From Opisthocomus hoazin (lineage: Eukaryota > Chordata > Aves > Opisthocomiformes > Opisthocomidae): a stretch of 64,000 bases of DNA. The position numbers and the translations under genes were made by a program. This document shows, one piece after another, positions 11,043 through 23,266 of the stretch; the stretch's first letter is position 1, and every line of letters starts with the position of its first letter. Where the stretch lies: contig NC_134434.1 of assembly GCF_030867145.1 (NCBI RefSeq), forward strand, positions 7,130,001 to 7,194,000. Reading direction: 5' to 3'. The notes beneath the pieces were generated by a model. It saw only the letters and a list, made by a program, of their open reading frames with translations, had not been told where the DNA came from and ran no database searches.

Positions 11043-12229
11043 CGGCCAGCGAAGAGGACTGGCTTTCAGCTGGACCAGCTCACAGACCTGGCCGTGGTTC
11101 TGTGAGCGGCTGAGCTGATAGCAGGCAGCAGGACATCGCAGCTAGAGGCAGAAGGCAGGGCAGGATCTTCCCTTTCAGCAGCAGCGGACTTAGATCAGCT
11201 TAAGCCCAACCATGAAATCATATCCTATAGCTGAATAGAGGTACTCACGGCAAGGACATCTTCCCAAAAGGCAGAAATAACATTTCCAAAGTATGCAAGG
11301 TGACTTAGGATCTCAAGTTCTATCATCTTCCTGAGTAGCTGGAGTCACCAAACACCAAAATCATTTGGACCTTTGCACTTGAGGGGGGCAGACGAGCTCC
11401 ACTGAGTTCAGCTGGAGCTGCGGGCACAGAGGCTGTCCCCAGGCAACTGCAGCTGAAGGAGTATTTGCCTTCCCCTCACTTCCCAGTGCGGCATGTTCAG
11501 GGGGACACTGATTTTCTCTTGCAAGCCTTTCTACAAAGTAGTGACCTGCAGGCAAAACAATATTGTTTTGGTTTTCATTCTGTTTTTGAGAGAGAGAGGG
11601 AGACTGGATAGCACAAGGTCACTTCAAAGTCCTCTCAGGCTGCGCTTTCCCTGCAGAAAGAGTTCAGTGGCCACACCAGCTTGGCCATTATCCCTGCCAC
11701 TTCTCTGCACTCCACACTGTCCGATCCTTCCTCTCCTCTTGTGTCAGCTCCCTTGAAGGTTGAACTAGGAGTCAGATCAGGAAATGGATCCAGAGTTAGG
11801 AAGAAAGACCACCAAAACCGAGCAAACAAAAAGTTGTTTGGCGTTTTCAGACAGCTCCGAGTTCCCTGTTAGGCCAGGGACAGCCCTCTCGCAGCAGGCA
11901 GCAGAAGCAGCATGGGCAGCCAGCCTTGCTGCTGAGCACTTTGCATCATGAAACCACGGCCTCCGTCTCCTCAATGCTGCTTAGTTGCCAGGTTGCTGTT
12001 AAGGAAAGCAGCGGTGCCAGGAATTAGCTATTCATATATGGTTTATGTATAAACAGTGCATGTTCACCAGAGCACCCACTACCACAGACCTAATGGGACC
12101 TTTAGCTCTGCCTGCACGTAAGGGGCAGGTAAATTTAGAAGTGAGATAGTCTGTTTTGACTACCAATTAGGTGGGTCTGAAGACAGGAGGAGACGTAGGG
12201 GAGATGATTTTTCCCTCGGTGGCTGCTTG
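11043..12229. other. Intergenic DNA, nothing recognisable
   Basis: GC-neutral sequence with short chance frames on both strands between 11.3 and 12.0 kb. No repeat or exon can be supported. Confidence 0.5.
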
Positions 12230-12420
12230 GCACTTTTACGCTAGCCTACGCACACATGATTAATTGCCCCATCATTCAAGTAGCTCTTTTTATTCTGGCC
12301 ACTCACAATATTATTATTATGAGCTACTGTTTTTCCAAAGCCAATTACTGTAGGATTAAAACACAGCATCTGCCCTTGTATGTGTGTGGATGCATAAATA
12401 AGGAACCAGTAATCAAATAA
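12230..12420. promoter_or_regulatory. Putative conserved non-coding element
   Basis: The words CATGATTAATTGCCCCATCATT, CACAATATTATTATTATGAG, CCAATTACTG and TGCATAAATAAGG are close together, with no open frame. The density of TAAT/ATTA homeodomain cores suggests an enhancer. This is inference only. Confidence 0.2.
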
Positions 12421-15400
12421 AAGAAATAAATTTAATTTTTTCTTCCCTTTTTTTTTCCCCTCTCACCTTCCAGCCTTTAATGTTCAGGCTTGAAGGAAAA
12501 GGCTTGGATGTGAAAAAGCAATGGGAGGAAAGTTTGTAAGGGGAAAAATCAGTGGGACCCCATAGAACAAACATATGTAAAGGCTTTGTTTCAAAGTGGA
12601 CGAATGCAAAAGCCTGTTGGGGATAATTTTTAGGCTTTGCCTATTTCTAAAGGGTTGAGGAGCAGGAGTAAAGTGAGAAAACAATTCTCCATAGGAAGCT
12701 GTAGCAGACTAAATGGAGCTTGTTGTTATTGGCAGAGGCATTGATGCTGAGGGCAGCAGCATCGTTACTGAAGCTGGAGGCAGTGGAGGTTTAAATAAAT
12801 AAGGAGCGATCCATGAACCAAGATAAAACGTGATCTAGCTGTGCAGGGTCCTCCTGTTCGCTAAAGCGAGGAGGTTTGGCAGGGTGTGAGTAAAGGGAGA
12901 TGAATGAGGGTTATCAGATAGGAGACTCAGGAGAAAGTAGAGGATTATTTATCCTGGTTGGGGAATTATGAATTACTCACAGTCTTCATGAGGAATAAGG
13001 ATGTTATCTATTCATCTCTATTCATCACGGAGGGACATCTACACATTGCCCCCAGAGACGGAATGAGAGACTGACAAAATCAGGAAGCTATTGGGCTCTG
13101 CTCAGGGAGTGGATCTGAAGCTCTCCTTGCTGAGGGAAGTCTTTCCATCTGGTTTCAGTGACTTAGGCTCAGGGAGAAAACCCAAAGCTTCCCACTCACT
13201 TTTCCTCTGGCCTTACTTAGTAGCAAGCTCACATAAAATTGGTGGGGATTATTGCTGGCTAAGGCCAACATTAACACAGGATTTGGCCCAACATCTCACG
13301 TGCAGCTAAGTAATATTAGTAACAATAAAAAGCCCCATGAAATACTTGCAAAACCAGTAGCCTGCAAGACTGTGCACAAAGTCAAGTCTTGCCTGGCAAT
13401 CTGTCCAGGAACTAACTCTCACCCAAGCAGAGGTTGGAGATGTCAAGGTCAAGAGATAAGAGCTCACACTGCCTGCATAACGCAGCAAGATCATAACCAA
13501 ACCTTGCAAAGAAACATTTTTGCAGAGTACTGGTTGCTGGACTGTCCTCCCACTCTCACATAAAACTCATGAGGGGGCTGCTATGGACAAAATTCTCAGC
13601 ACAAGGGAGAGCAAAGCAAGAAAGCAAGGGCAGGAACAACCTGCAAGGAAGGGCTTTATGGACCTTACTGACTTCTTCATCTCTTATTGTTCTGCTTCAT
13701 CTTTTCCTAGCAGTATTATCTCATCTTTTGTTCTGGGCTTAGGTAACCCCGTTAAGAATCAGGAAATCTTGATGTTATTCTGATTCCACTATTAAAGCAC
13801 AGACTGACCTTGAGCAACGCTGTCAGAGGTGCCTCTGTGATAGGAGACCCCAGCAAGGCTGAGCAGTCAGGCTTCACAACCCAGCCGCAGTGCTCCCTGC
13901 TCCTGCGCTGGCATGGAAATGCTGCAACAGTTCAATTGAAATATGTCCAGGCAAACATGCAGAAGATTTCCCTGTGATCACAGTTTTCCCTGTTCTTAGG
14001 AACAATACTGAGTCTTGATGAAGCATCTGGTTTATAGGGGTGCAGGTTAAGCAGAAAAAAAATGGGTTTGATGCATCAACTGTATATTTCATTTTGATGA
14101 GGCATTTGCATCCATCTTGGGATTTAGATATTGAAAAAGATGCATCTACATTTTCAGGTCGGGGAGCATTCCCTAAACTTATTTTTCCTGGAGTAAAGTT
14201 TGGGGAAAAAATAGAAATAGTTAAGAAAATAACTCTTCTTATCCTGGTTTCCTCCTCCAGTCTTTGACACTGAAGATACTTTTTTAAACAGCAAAAAGCA
14301 GAGATAAAATAGCAAAGAATTGCAGCCACCTCTCCTTTTTCTTTTCCATTATGGTGGCTTTGTTTTGTTTTGTTTTAAGTTTTCCAGCAACATTTCAAAT
14401 GGAAACTGAAATGAAAGTTTTCAGAGTTCTGTAGAAAAGTGAAAGCATCTGCTCAGCTCTTTCTGTAGGTACTTTTTTTCATGGATCTCTTTCCCAGGGC
14501 TCCCTTTGCTGCTCTACTGACAGCTTGTGACCATCCAGTCATACCAACGCTGGAGCAGAAACAAAGCACTTACATCAGTGCACAGCCTTCTCTGGAGACC
14601 AGTAACCGTTCCACTTCTCCTATCCGCACCACACATTTAATGAACAGCGAAACCTGCCTCCCTTTTAATGCTGCATTGCAACTGCAGGATTTCTGAGCTG
14701 CCAGCGAACCGTTGAATACTGTTATTCAGTGCTCAGTGTAGGGGTTATACCAATGCCTAAGTTAAATAAACCATTTACAGGTGAGATGCATCCCAAAAAA
14801 CTACTTTGCCTCCCTGATCAGCCAAGAACCGCGCACAGTTCTGCGACTGAAGGCCAGCGGGAACAGATAAATTTTTGGGTGCCAAAAAAAGTGAACAATG
14901 TTCAGCGTCCTGAGAGCACTAGAGCAGGAGAGGGACAGAGAGCTTTTCTCCTTCCCAAGGTTTTATGCCCCAATAGGCGCCGTGACTGTTAGAGTCGGAG
15001 CGCTTTGCACCATAATAAGGGCAAAACCCACTACCACGCACCTGATTCCTGTGGCCAGAATCAGCAGAAGCCCGGGGCTGTTTGAATACACAGGATCAAA
15101 GAATCAAGAGCCTGTTTGTAATTTCTCTGTGTAAATAAGAGCAGTATTTGTGCACTCGGAGGCTGTATAAAGAAGCCTTGGTTTAGCAGTAAAGGAGAAC
15201 TATTTTTACAGAAGCCAGCGAGAGAGGCTGGAGCCACTGATTTAGGATGATTACAATGAACAAAAAAAGTTAAGCCTGGAACTGTTTAGTTTAATTTAGG
15301 GCTTTTGGGGGCATGGCGAGCTGGTGGGGTGGGAAGATATTATTTTTATGGATTTAATCAGATGGTCAGGATTTGTGGGCATTGCTAATTGAATGAAGAA

Positions 15401-15641
15401 AACTGAGAAAGCTCTCTACTTTGCCTTGAAGCTCTCCATTTCTTTTCTGTTTGTGTTTGGGTGTCAGAAGAAAAGCAATCATATTGCCTCACACAGGCTA
15501 GGGAGAGCTAACAGGCCTGGAGAGATGTATGCAAATAAAAAGAAAAAAGGTGCTTCATTTTGGAGGGGAGCCTTCAGTCTGCCCTGGATTGAGCTGCCCA
15601 TCTGAATCAGCTCTGCATCTATTTTGCCCTGTCCCATGGTA
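12421..15641. other. Intergenic DNA, nothing recognisable
   Basis: The stretch includes a T/C-rich run at 12430-12470 and a GTTTT run at 14359-14375. Open frames such as the 151-codon minus frame at 13874-14329 look like random translation and have no supporting signals. Confidence 0.5.
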
Positions 15642-15768
15642 AATCATAGAATCATAGAATCATGGAATGGTTTGGGTTGGAAGGGACATCATCTTCTTCC
15701 AACCCCGCTGCCATGGGCAGGGACACCTTCCACCAGATCAGTTTGCTCAAAGCCCCATCCAACCTGGC
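15642..15768 (-). mobile_element. CR1 LINE 3' end (truncated copy, minus strand)
   Basis: The plus-strand text opens with the reverse complement of the CR1 tail, ATCATAGAATCATAGAATCA, then GGTTTGGGTTGGAAGGGACAT, CTTCCAACCCCGCTGCCATG, GGCAGGGACACCTTCCACCA and GCCCCATCCAACCTGG. The multi-copy 8-base tail and the order of these words are diagnostic of avian CR1. The element is truncated to its 3' end. Confidence 0.95.
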
Positions 15769-18647
15769 AATAAATAAAGGCTAGCAGTGGCCGGATCATA
15801 AAAGCTGCTTAGTACTTCCAGAAGGATGCTCAGCATATCTCAGTGCCTGGAGCAGTCCTTGAAAACTGTGTCCTGAGAGGGGAGGAGAACCATTTAGTAA
15901 TTCCCAGGATGTGGACTTTCCATTTGAACCTTCTTCTGAATGCCGGATAACGAACCCTGTAATCTTAAACCCTATAATAGAGGATACCCAATTTTTCACA
16001 TTGCACCAACAGACAACTAAAGATTACATGTATGGTCCAAGATGTAGGAAAAAGCAGCAGCAAAGTCACGAAAATCATACACCCACACTGCACACTCAGC
16101 GACATGTAAACATATTTAAATATGGCCACTATAGGTAGCCATGCATGCTTTTTCCCCGGTGATTTTCACCTGTGACTACTCCACACACCACAAAATGGAA
16201 ACCAGGACAATATTTTTCAAAAATTGCATGTGGGTGAGCTGAGGATTTTTAGGGGTGTTTCTTTCCTTGGTGGTTTGTTTTGTTTGTGGCAGAGGGAATT
16301 CCAAACAAAGCAGGTGATGAAGAACAACTCTGAAGCTGCAACTTCTTGAGTCTGTTCAATGATGTCACTGAAAAAGCCACTGGGGTGTAAATATCCCACT
16401 CTGCACAGGCCCTGGTAGGGCAAATGTGTCAGGCTCACGTAGGAGGCAGGACTGAACAGCACATTAGTTACGCTCCAAAAACATGATCTACAAATATTTT
16501 CTATATCATAATTATACAAAATGAGTGGAAATTTCTCCCCCGTTCCCTAAGTCCCAAAAACATAGCCCATTATGAACACAGAACCATGCTGCCAAGTCTA
16601 CAGGAACATAAATACCATTTAAGTCTTTTTGTACTGTGTAGTAGCTGGAAAGTGGAAAAATGATTGAGGGACAAGTGGTTTTTAAAATCCCCCCGAGGCT
16701 CGTAGCTTACCTGTTTATTTCAAGGAGAGCTGCAACTGCCAAAAGGAAAGGAGTTTCTTGACTTGCTATCATGTTATGTTTCCAGAGATTATTGCAAAAC
16801 GAACATGGATTGAATCTCTGCTTTTCTCTTTCACTCAGCATGAATATACACGGTGAGTACATGACTAATGGCATGGGGTACTCCAGTGCAGGCTCTCATC
16901 TATATTCAGATGTGGGCACAAAGAAGCTCTGGGTCACAGGCTCATCACTACCACAGCTTGCAGCAAGGTAAAGTCTTCAGAGCCAGGAACAACCAAGGTG
17001 TTGCCCTTCAGGCTTGGGAGACTCTCAAAAATGGGAGTATTTGGTGATGAGAAAAAGGCTGTGTTCAGAAACCCAGTGGGTAATGACCACAGCATAAATC
17101 AAGGTGTAGAAGACAGAACCAGGCAGATAACCCCACACATCAGTATGACTTTGGCTTCTAGGTGTAAATTAAAATGATCGTTTTTTTGCTACATAAAACA
17201 CCTCCATTGAAAGTGAAATCCTCAGGTCATTCATAATCGACTTTCAAAAATGGAAGGGAAAACTTGTAAAGTCATCAGGGTAGATAATAACTTACCTCAT
17301 GCAGATAAAAGAAAAGTGACATTGGAAAGTGTATTGTAATTCTCTGATAGTCTTGGGCAAGAAAGAGAAGAGAAATAGCTTAATCTTCGAGTTTCATGCT
17401 AATCTGCATAGAGTGTGAATTCAGTGTTGCGTGGTGAGAAATTTACACCAGGTTACAAGAGGACAGGGCTAACAGTAATTTAACAGCCAGTTCCTTTTCC
17501 TTTATTGGTGCGAGTGATCCTGATGGAGTTGTGCAACAACACACAGTGACATCTATCAGAAATAATGGTTAATGGCACAGAAGGGTACAGACTAGGGATT
17601 GCGGGAAGTATGTCTGAGACCTGATACCAACTCTGGCGTCAAGCCAGCTGTTAATGCTCAACTTCAAAGAAAAGATACGGATTTATCACTGCTCTATACT
17701 ACCCGTACCAGTTCTATAGCTCTCAAAGGACTCCCTATATGCTGAGTCTGCATCATCTTTCTGTCTATTTGCATTTACATGCCAGTCATTGCTGTGTTAT
17801 TGAGCTATTTTTCCGTGGCGTTGCCCAACATACGAAGGGCAGACCTATAACAGGTTAATGACCCTCCTGAGTACATTGCCATAGTCTGTGACAGCCACAG
17901 AATGTCCGAACCCACCGATAAGATGTATAACCCGGCTGTGATAAGGATTTTGTGTGGAACTTGGTGCAGCGAGGTAGATGTGAAAGAATGAGCGAAAAAA
18001 AAAAAAAGAGTTGACTGATTGCACAGAACATAGTGAATTGTTGTAATGATGCTTAATCTCAAACCACAGATGGCCAAGGAATTGCCAGATTGAATACTAC
18101 ATGCCTACGGTGAGGAGAAAAGGCTGAGCAATGCTATAAATAGGCTTAGGGAATGGCTCTCTGAAAACTCCCTTTGCCCAGAAAATCCATGTGTAACCCA
18201 GATCTCCTTGTTTATTGCAGATGTTCTGCTTCCCATGTGCAAAGACTCCTGCCCACACTGCTCTCCTGCCCTTGACTCCCCAGTTCTGTCACGCCAGTTT
18301 GAGGACAAGTCTGAAAGTGTGAAGGCAGAGAAGGAATTCTCCACTGCTTTCGTGCATAGCTAGGATAAAAGCATGATGGAGATGCGGTTCGTTTAAAGCA
18401 AAGGAAATACGACTATACTGAAATATGTCTATACACACTAGAGCTGCTAGAAAGGTATAAAAATCCTGAAATTTTTGGGTGCTTCTCACTCACACAATGC
18501 AACCATTCTGCCATAGCCTTGCTGGACTGGCAGCTCTCTGTGAGCAGCACTGTCCATGCAGACCTTATTCTCACCAGGTAGCCATGATGCATCGCATGCA
18601 GGATGCTCACACTGTGGCTGCTCACAGAAAGCTGATGATAATATAGG
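15769..18647. other. Intergenic DNA, nothing recognisable
   Basis: No exon, RNA or classifiable repeat was found. Confidence 0.5.
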
Positions 18648-18701
18648 TAGAAAAAATATTTTAAAATATTTTTTAAAAATATTTTAAAATATTTTAAAAT
18701 G
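18648..18701. repeat. AT-rich tandem/palindromic tract
   Basis: Repeated AAAATATTTT units, self-complementary, with several copies in 54 bases. Confidence 0.85.
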
Positions 18702-18827
18702 GCAAGGCAAGAAAGGTACTTTTGGTACCCCTCTTCTTCCAGGAATGGGGGTTACTGGTGCAGGAAGGGCAGCAGCACCAGACGTGGTAGATCCAAATTC
18801 CATCCTCTGCTCAGTTACAAACTTTCC
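18702..18827. other. Short spacer, nothing recognisable
   Basis: It lies between the AT-rich tract and the MIR-like piece. Confidence 0.4.
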
Positions 18828-18890
18828 ATGTGACTTCAGTAAAGTGATGAAATCTGTCTGGTTTTCAGTTCATCCTCTCTACAGGACAGG
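18828..18890 (+). repeat. MIR-like SINE fragment
   Basis: ATGTGACTTCAGTAAAGTGATGAAATCTGTCTGG..TTCAGTTCATCCTCT parallels the MIR core (tgtgaccttgggcaagtcacttaacctctctg..tcagtttcctcatct) in plus orientation with heavy divergence. Confidence 0.45.
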
Positions 18891-20370
18891 CAAAACTGTT
18901 CCCTTCTTTACAGAGTTAACATGTGGAGAAATGTTTTAAAAGTTGCAAGGTTTTGTTTCATTTTTTCTTCATAAAAAGAAATACATATTTTAGACCAGAC
19001 TTGTTTGTAGCCACTGTACGATGTGTATCCATCACAGAATACATTTCTGTGAGTATTTGAACAAATACAAAATGGCATTTTTCAAACATAGTCCAGGTGC
19101 CAGGCACATATTACGAAATCTAGGTAATATGGATAATGATGACTGACAATGTAATTGCAGAAGATCCCTAGTTGTGAAAGAGATATTTGAGTTTTAACAA
19201 AGAAAAAAATGATACCAGGAAAACAAAGCAGAAAAACATTAAAATCTAGTCACCTCCTTCTTCCTGAAATTACAGAGTAAGGTGTTCCAGATAAGCTGCC
19301 ACAATATTAAGAAAGCAAAGATCTCACTGGACATTTGAAGTGTAATCGTGTTTTTTTGTAGCCACAGTTAACTCTATTACCATTATAGACCATCACCTGC
19401 AAATCTCTAGCACGTCCAAGTAACTTTCATCTGGCATCAACGGAAGCTGTAAAACAAGTTCATGCATAATTTGCACAGCCCAGGTGTCTGCAATTTCCAT
19501 TTACTGATCCACTCAAAACCCCCAGCCAGTTTCAACTGACTTGCTTCATACCTGCAGAGATGGCAGTAATGATATTCCATTTAATAATCTCGACATCTTT
19601 GTGCCCACTGAGTTAAAGACTCACCAGATTCTCATCTCATGAACAAAAAAAAAAAAAAAGAACGATAAAAGATCCTTAAGAAAACAGAGGCATAAAGGAG
19701 GAGAATCCAGAGCCAGCTGAAGGCTTCTTAGCAGCTCAAGGAGATTTAAATTTTGCTGCCCAAGAAACAAGCCCAGATTGTCCCAGCCTTCAAAAGGACA
19801 AGCAGGGAAAAAGGATGAGGACAATGAACTGGGGCAGAGCTCCAAAAAATTCTTCCTGCCAGAAGAGTGAGAGAGATAGGGACAGTGATAGTCTCTTTCC
19901 CCGCTATGGTTTCCTTCAACCCATCTGTTTGTAGCAGCTGTCTGGGCTTTCCAGGAGCAGGAGTTGTGAAAGGGTAAAACGAATAGCTGAGCTGTGGGGA
20001 ATTTTCTTTCCAAGCAGTCTGCTGTCCTAGGCATTTGCCTGCCTTGTCTGTGCCGAGAGCTGGTGATGGAGCGTGATGGAGCCAGCGGAGCTCCTCACAG
20101 TCCTGGCAGAGGGAAAGGGGAGCTGGCCGGATCTGCGGCAGTCCAGGAGCAACACACCGCTGCTGATCCCGTCACGGTGCTGTTTCCACACTCGCCGCGA
20201 TATTCTTCAGTTTTGATGGGCAGCAACTGTCAGAAAGCAAATTTTTCCATTTGGAGAGGACAGTTCACATCGTAACTCTGAAAACAGGGCATAGAATTAG
20301 GTAGTCTTGGGTAAATGTTGAATGAAGAAAAGTAGAAATTGAGAATATTCTCAACCATGACAGACACTTC
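18891..20370. other. Intergenic DNA, nothing recognisable
   Basis: A poly(A) run sits at 19646-19659. The minus-strand open frame of 137 codons (19621-20034) starts in that run's complement and looks like random sequence. Confidence 0.5.
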
Positions 20371-20418
20371 TTTGTCTCCTTACATTGTAAACTCTCTTCA
20401 TCTCAGCAGGGATTTGGG
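20371..20418 (+). repeat. Tail-like piece of an old SINE/LINE
   Basis: TTACATTGTAAACTCTCTTCATCTCAGCAGGGATTTGG resembles the common amniote repeat ending 'ttagattgtaagctcttcagggcagggact'. It is short, and the family is uncertain. Confidence 0.3.
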
Positions 20419-23220
20419 CAGTTATGGGGCCACAGAATCCTTTTCCATGTGTAGGAAACTGGGATGAGCAAGTTACACAGTTGTATCCCTCCAGTTCTGT
20501 TTTAATTATCCCCAACCTCATCAACAGAAGTTGTGACAAAGTATTAGTGCTTTCACACAAGTTGTAGAAGTCCTTTGTGCTAAAGTTTTCTCACACCCCA
20601 GCAGCTGGACTCAGCTACAAACAGAAGGGTCCAAGCATTCAATGAAAATAAAACAGGAGGTGTTTCAAAGTATTTTCAAGTTAACCTTGAAAGGATGAAG
20701 AGAAACTGTTATCCTAGAGACAGAAGAGTCAGGCAGTGTACAAAAAGAACTATAAGATTCTAATTATTTAACTCGGACCATCTCATGACTCTTGTAGCTG
20801 GTTTGTAGCTCCTTAGTTGCCAAGGTTATCAATATTGCTGAAAATTCCTCTAAAGCTTACTCTGTTAGGTTCAGTCTGGTTCCTTTTGTGATTCACAGAA
20901 TCACCCCTTTTGTTCATCAGCAATCACCATCAGTCTATACTGCAAATCTCAGCAAAAGCAAGTTCTAAACAAGTTGCAGAAACTCCTGATCCTCAGGCTT
21001 CTGGGTAAAGCTCACTATTGTACGTGCTATGGGGAAAGCTTCTTGTGTCACTTAACTTTGGTCCTAACGCTCACTACAAAAGGGTTGAAAGATCCACATC
21101 TGTCTAACCCATGTGTAGCCAAATAGCAGATGTTCATGCCAGTCAACCTGTTATAGAGGTTAGGTGGGTGCCATAGCCTGGAGAGCTCCATCAATCTCAC
21201 CTGCATCCAAAAGACGCTGGAAGCCTAAGGCCTCTTTTTTTGTGGACAAAAATAAAATTTCAGCCTCCAGACTTTTCTATGAGCACATCACTGTCTTGAA
21301 TTGTCCTGGATGTGCCACTGACCTGGAGCTCACATTCCTGCTCAGCGTGCCTCTGTGTTTTTCAAAGGCAGTGGAAATTTTGTTTTGGAAACACTGCCGA
21401 GAGTGCAAACAGGAAGCAGGAAGGACTTTTTCAGAAATGCAAGAATCTGAAGGGAGAGCAGTTTCCATTTTTTTGGATCCAACCCATGAATTAGTTTTGC
21501 AACAACAGCAAGATATGAGTGGTGAGGTCAAGAGAAAAGCAAACATGTAGCAGCCACAGAGAGTGACTTTCAAAATCGCCTGTTGGAACTCTGAGTCATT
21601 TAATGTGCTGCACGCATCCAGGATGCCTAGAAAAATAAAGATGCTGGACAGTCCCTGCAGTGCAGCTGTGTTATTGACAGATGGGATTAAATGGTAGGAG
21701 CACTCGAAGTGGGATATTTTTTTTATAAGCATATTGCCTTTGTTTATTGTAATTTTGATTTTTAGTTATTTCTGTTAAGGCATTTGGGGACCTCTTACCC
21801 TGGAGCACACAAATGGATGTTTGTTATAGTTTCTGTTATTGCTGTTGTTTGCTTTGGGCATGTTTCTGTGATTCAGCAGTACCCTGATGAGAGTGCTGCG
21901 TGACGTGCTGCAAACCAGCTTGGTTGATCAGCAGACCACAGGGGTAAGAAGCAGCAAAAGAGGATGATTTTTGTCTCTTTGCAAGGCAACAGGTTTGCAG
22001 AAGGAACAGTAACATCAAAGCCCTCATCGTGGCAGCAATGGTGATAAGGTATGGATTCAAAGCGTCCACAGCCTGCAGGATGATACCCTTCTGATTTCTG
22101 AAGCACTTTCTCAGGTGGACAGCAGTAGTAACAGTGCACTGGAAGGGCTCAAAGGGGTTCTACCCTCTTACCCTGCAGTTCCCCCAGCCTGCCTTTTCAA
22201 TCTGCTCCCTGCCCTGGTGTGTATTCCCCACGAAGTGCTGTAGCTTTGCTCCTGGTTCAGCAGCTCCAGATGTAGCTGGTTGTCAGGGAACAATCAGCGA
22301 GGGGGCACAGACAACCAGGGAAAGAATGATGCTGGGGTGTGTTGAAGTTACTGGTGCGTTGGTGCATCTACCTGAACTTTTGGCTTCTCAGTGAAAGTCT
22401 GACTCTGCAGACTTCTCCACTGAAAAAAACGACCAGTTCACAGAGTGCATGTGCATGCTTGGGCGTGCACTCTTTTATCCCTGCGCTTAGTTCCAGGCTC
22501 TCTGGTTTGATAGTTAGCAATGCAATGGGGGGACTTTAACAGACGGAAGAAGTGTCTTTACTCAGACTGGACTTGGAATTAAAGAAACCTGGAGGGAAAA
22601 AATGATTAGAAGCTAAACAAGAAACTTCCCTGTCTCTTCCAGTGTTGTTTATCTTCCTACTCAACAACTGCACCAAAACACTCCTTTGCCCAGGTTTTTA
22701 TAGCCGATAGATTAGAATTTTATCACAAACCATTTCATGAGATATTGCGTAACTTTCAGAGGTGTAGCTGAGCCTTTGTCCTGCTGATTGGCTCAGGGGT
22801 GTCTTGATATTGCCAGCCGCCCATCCATCATCGCCAGCCACCAGTATTTGCCTTTCAGGGATGCCGGAAGAATGGCAGGGAGATTAACAAAGGCACTCCT
22901 TGGTTTTTCAGAGTCGGTCAAATCCTTTCCCTTTCTGCCACTCCTTTGTGATTGGCAAATTGCAGTATGAGCTTATCAAACACTGATAAACAATAGAGGA
23001 CTTCCACACTCGGGGAAAAAAATAAATAACAGGATTAGACAGGCCATTGCATTCCAGGGCTGTTTTTGTTCTTCACAGTGAAGATAGCTCTATGTACCTT
23101 CAGGGACTTCTCCAACAGAATTGAGTGAGTGAACTCAGGAGCATGGTTGATGGAGCAGATCTGTAAGGGAGTGTACATCTGAGCTGATGTCCAGGGGAGC
23201 CCACAGCCATGATCTCCTCA
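20419..23220. other. Intergenic DNA, nothing recognisable
   Basis: A 128-codon plus frame at 21164-21550 is matched by an equally long minus frame over the same bases, so neither is credible as a gene. Confidence 0.45.
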
Positions 23221-23266
23221 TGCTGTGGTATGATGCAGAAGACTGGGTACTGCATCATACCCAGCA
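23221..23266. other. Strong hairpin-forming inverted repeat
   Basis: GGTATGATGCAG (23227-23238) and its exact reverse complement CTGCATCATACC (23250-23261) flank an 11-base loop. Beyond a single bulged T, five more pairs (TGCTG/CAGCA) extend the stem to 17 pairs. It is shorter than a usual microRNA precursor, and no function is implied by sequence alone. Confidence 0.8.

Noticed and set aside
18001-18010. A-rich run as a retroposon tail
   Set aside because: No SINE or processed-gene body precedes it.
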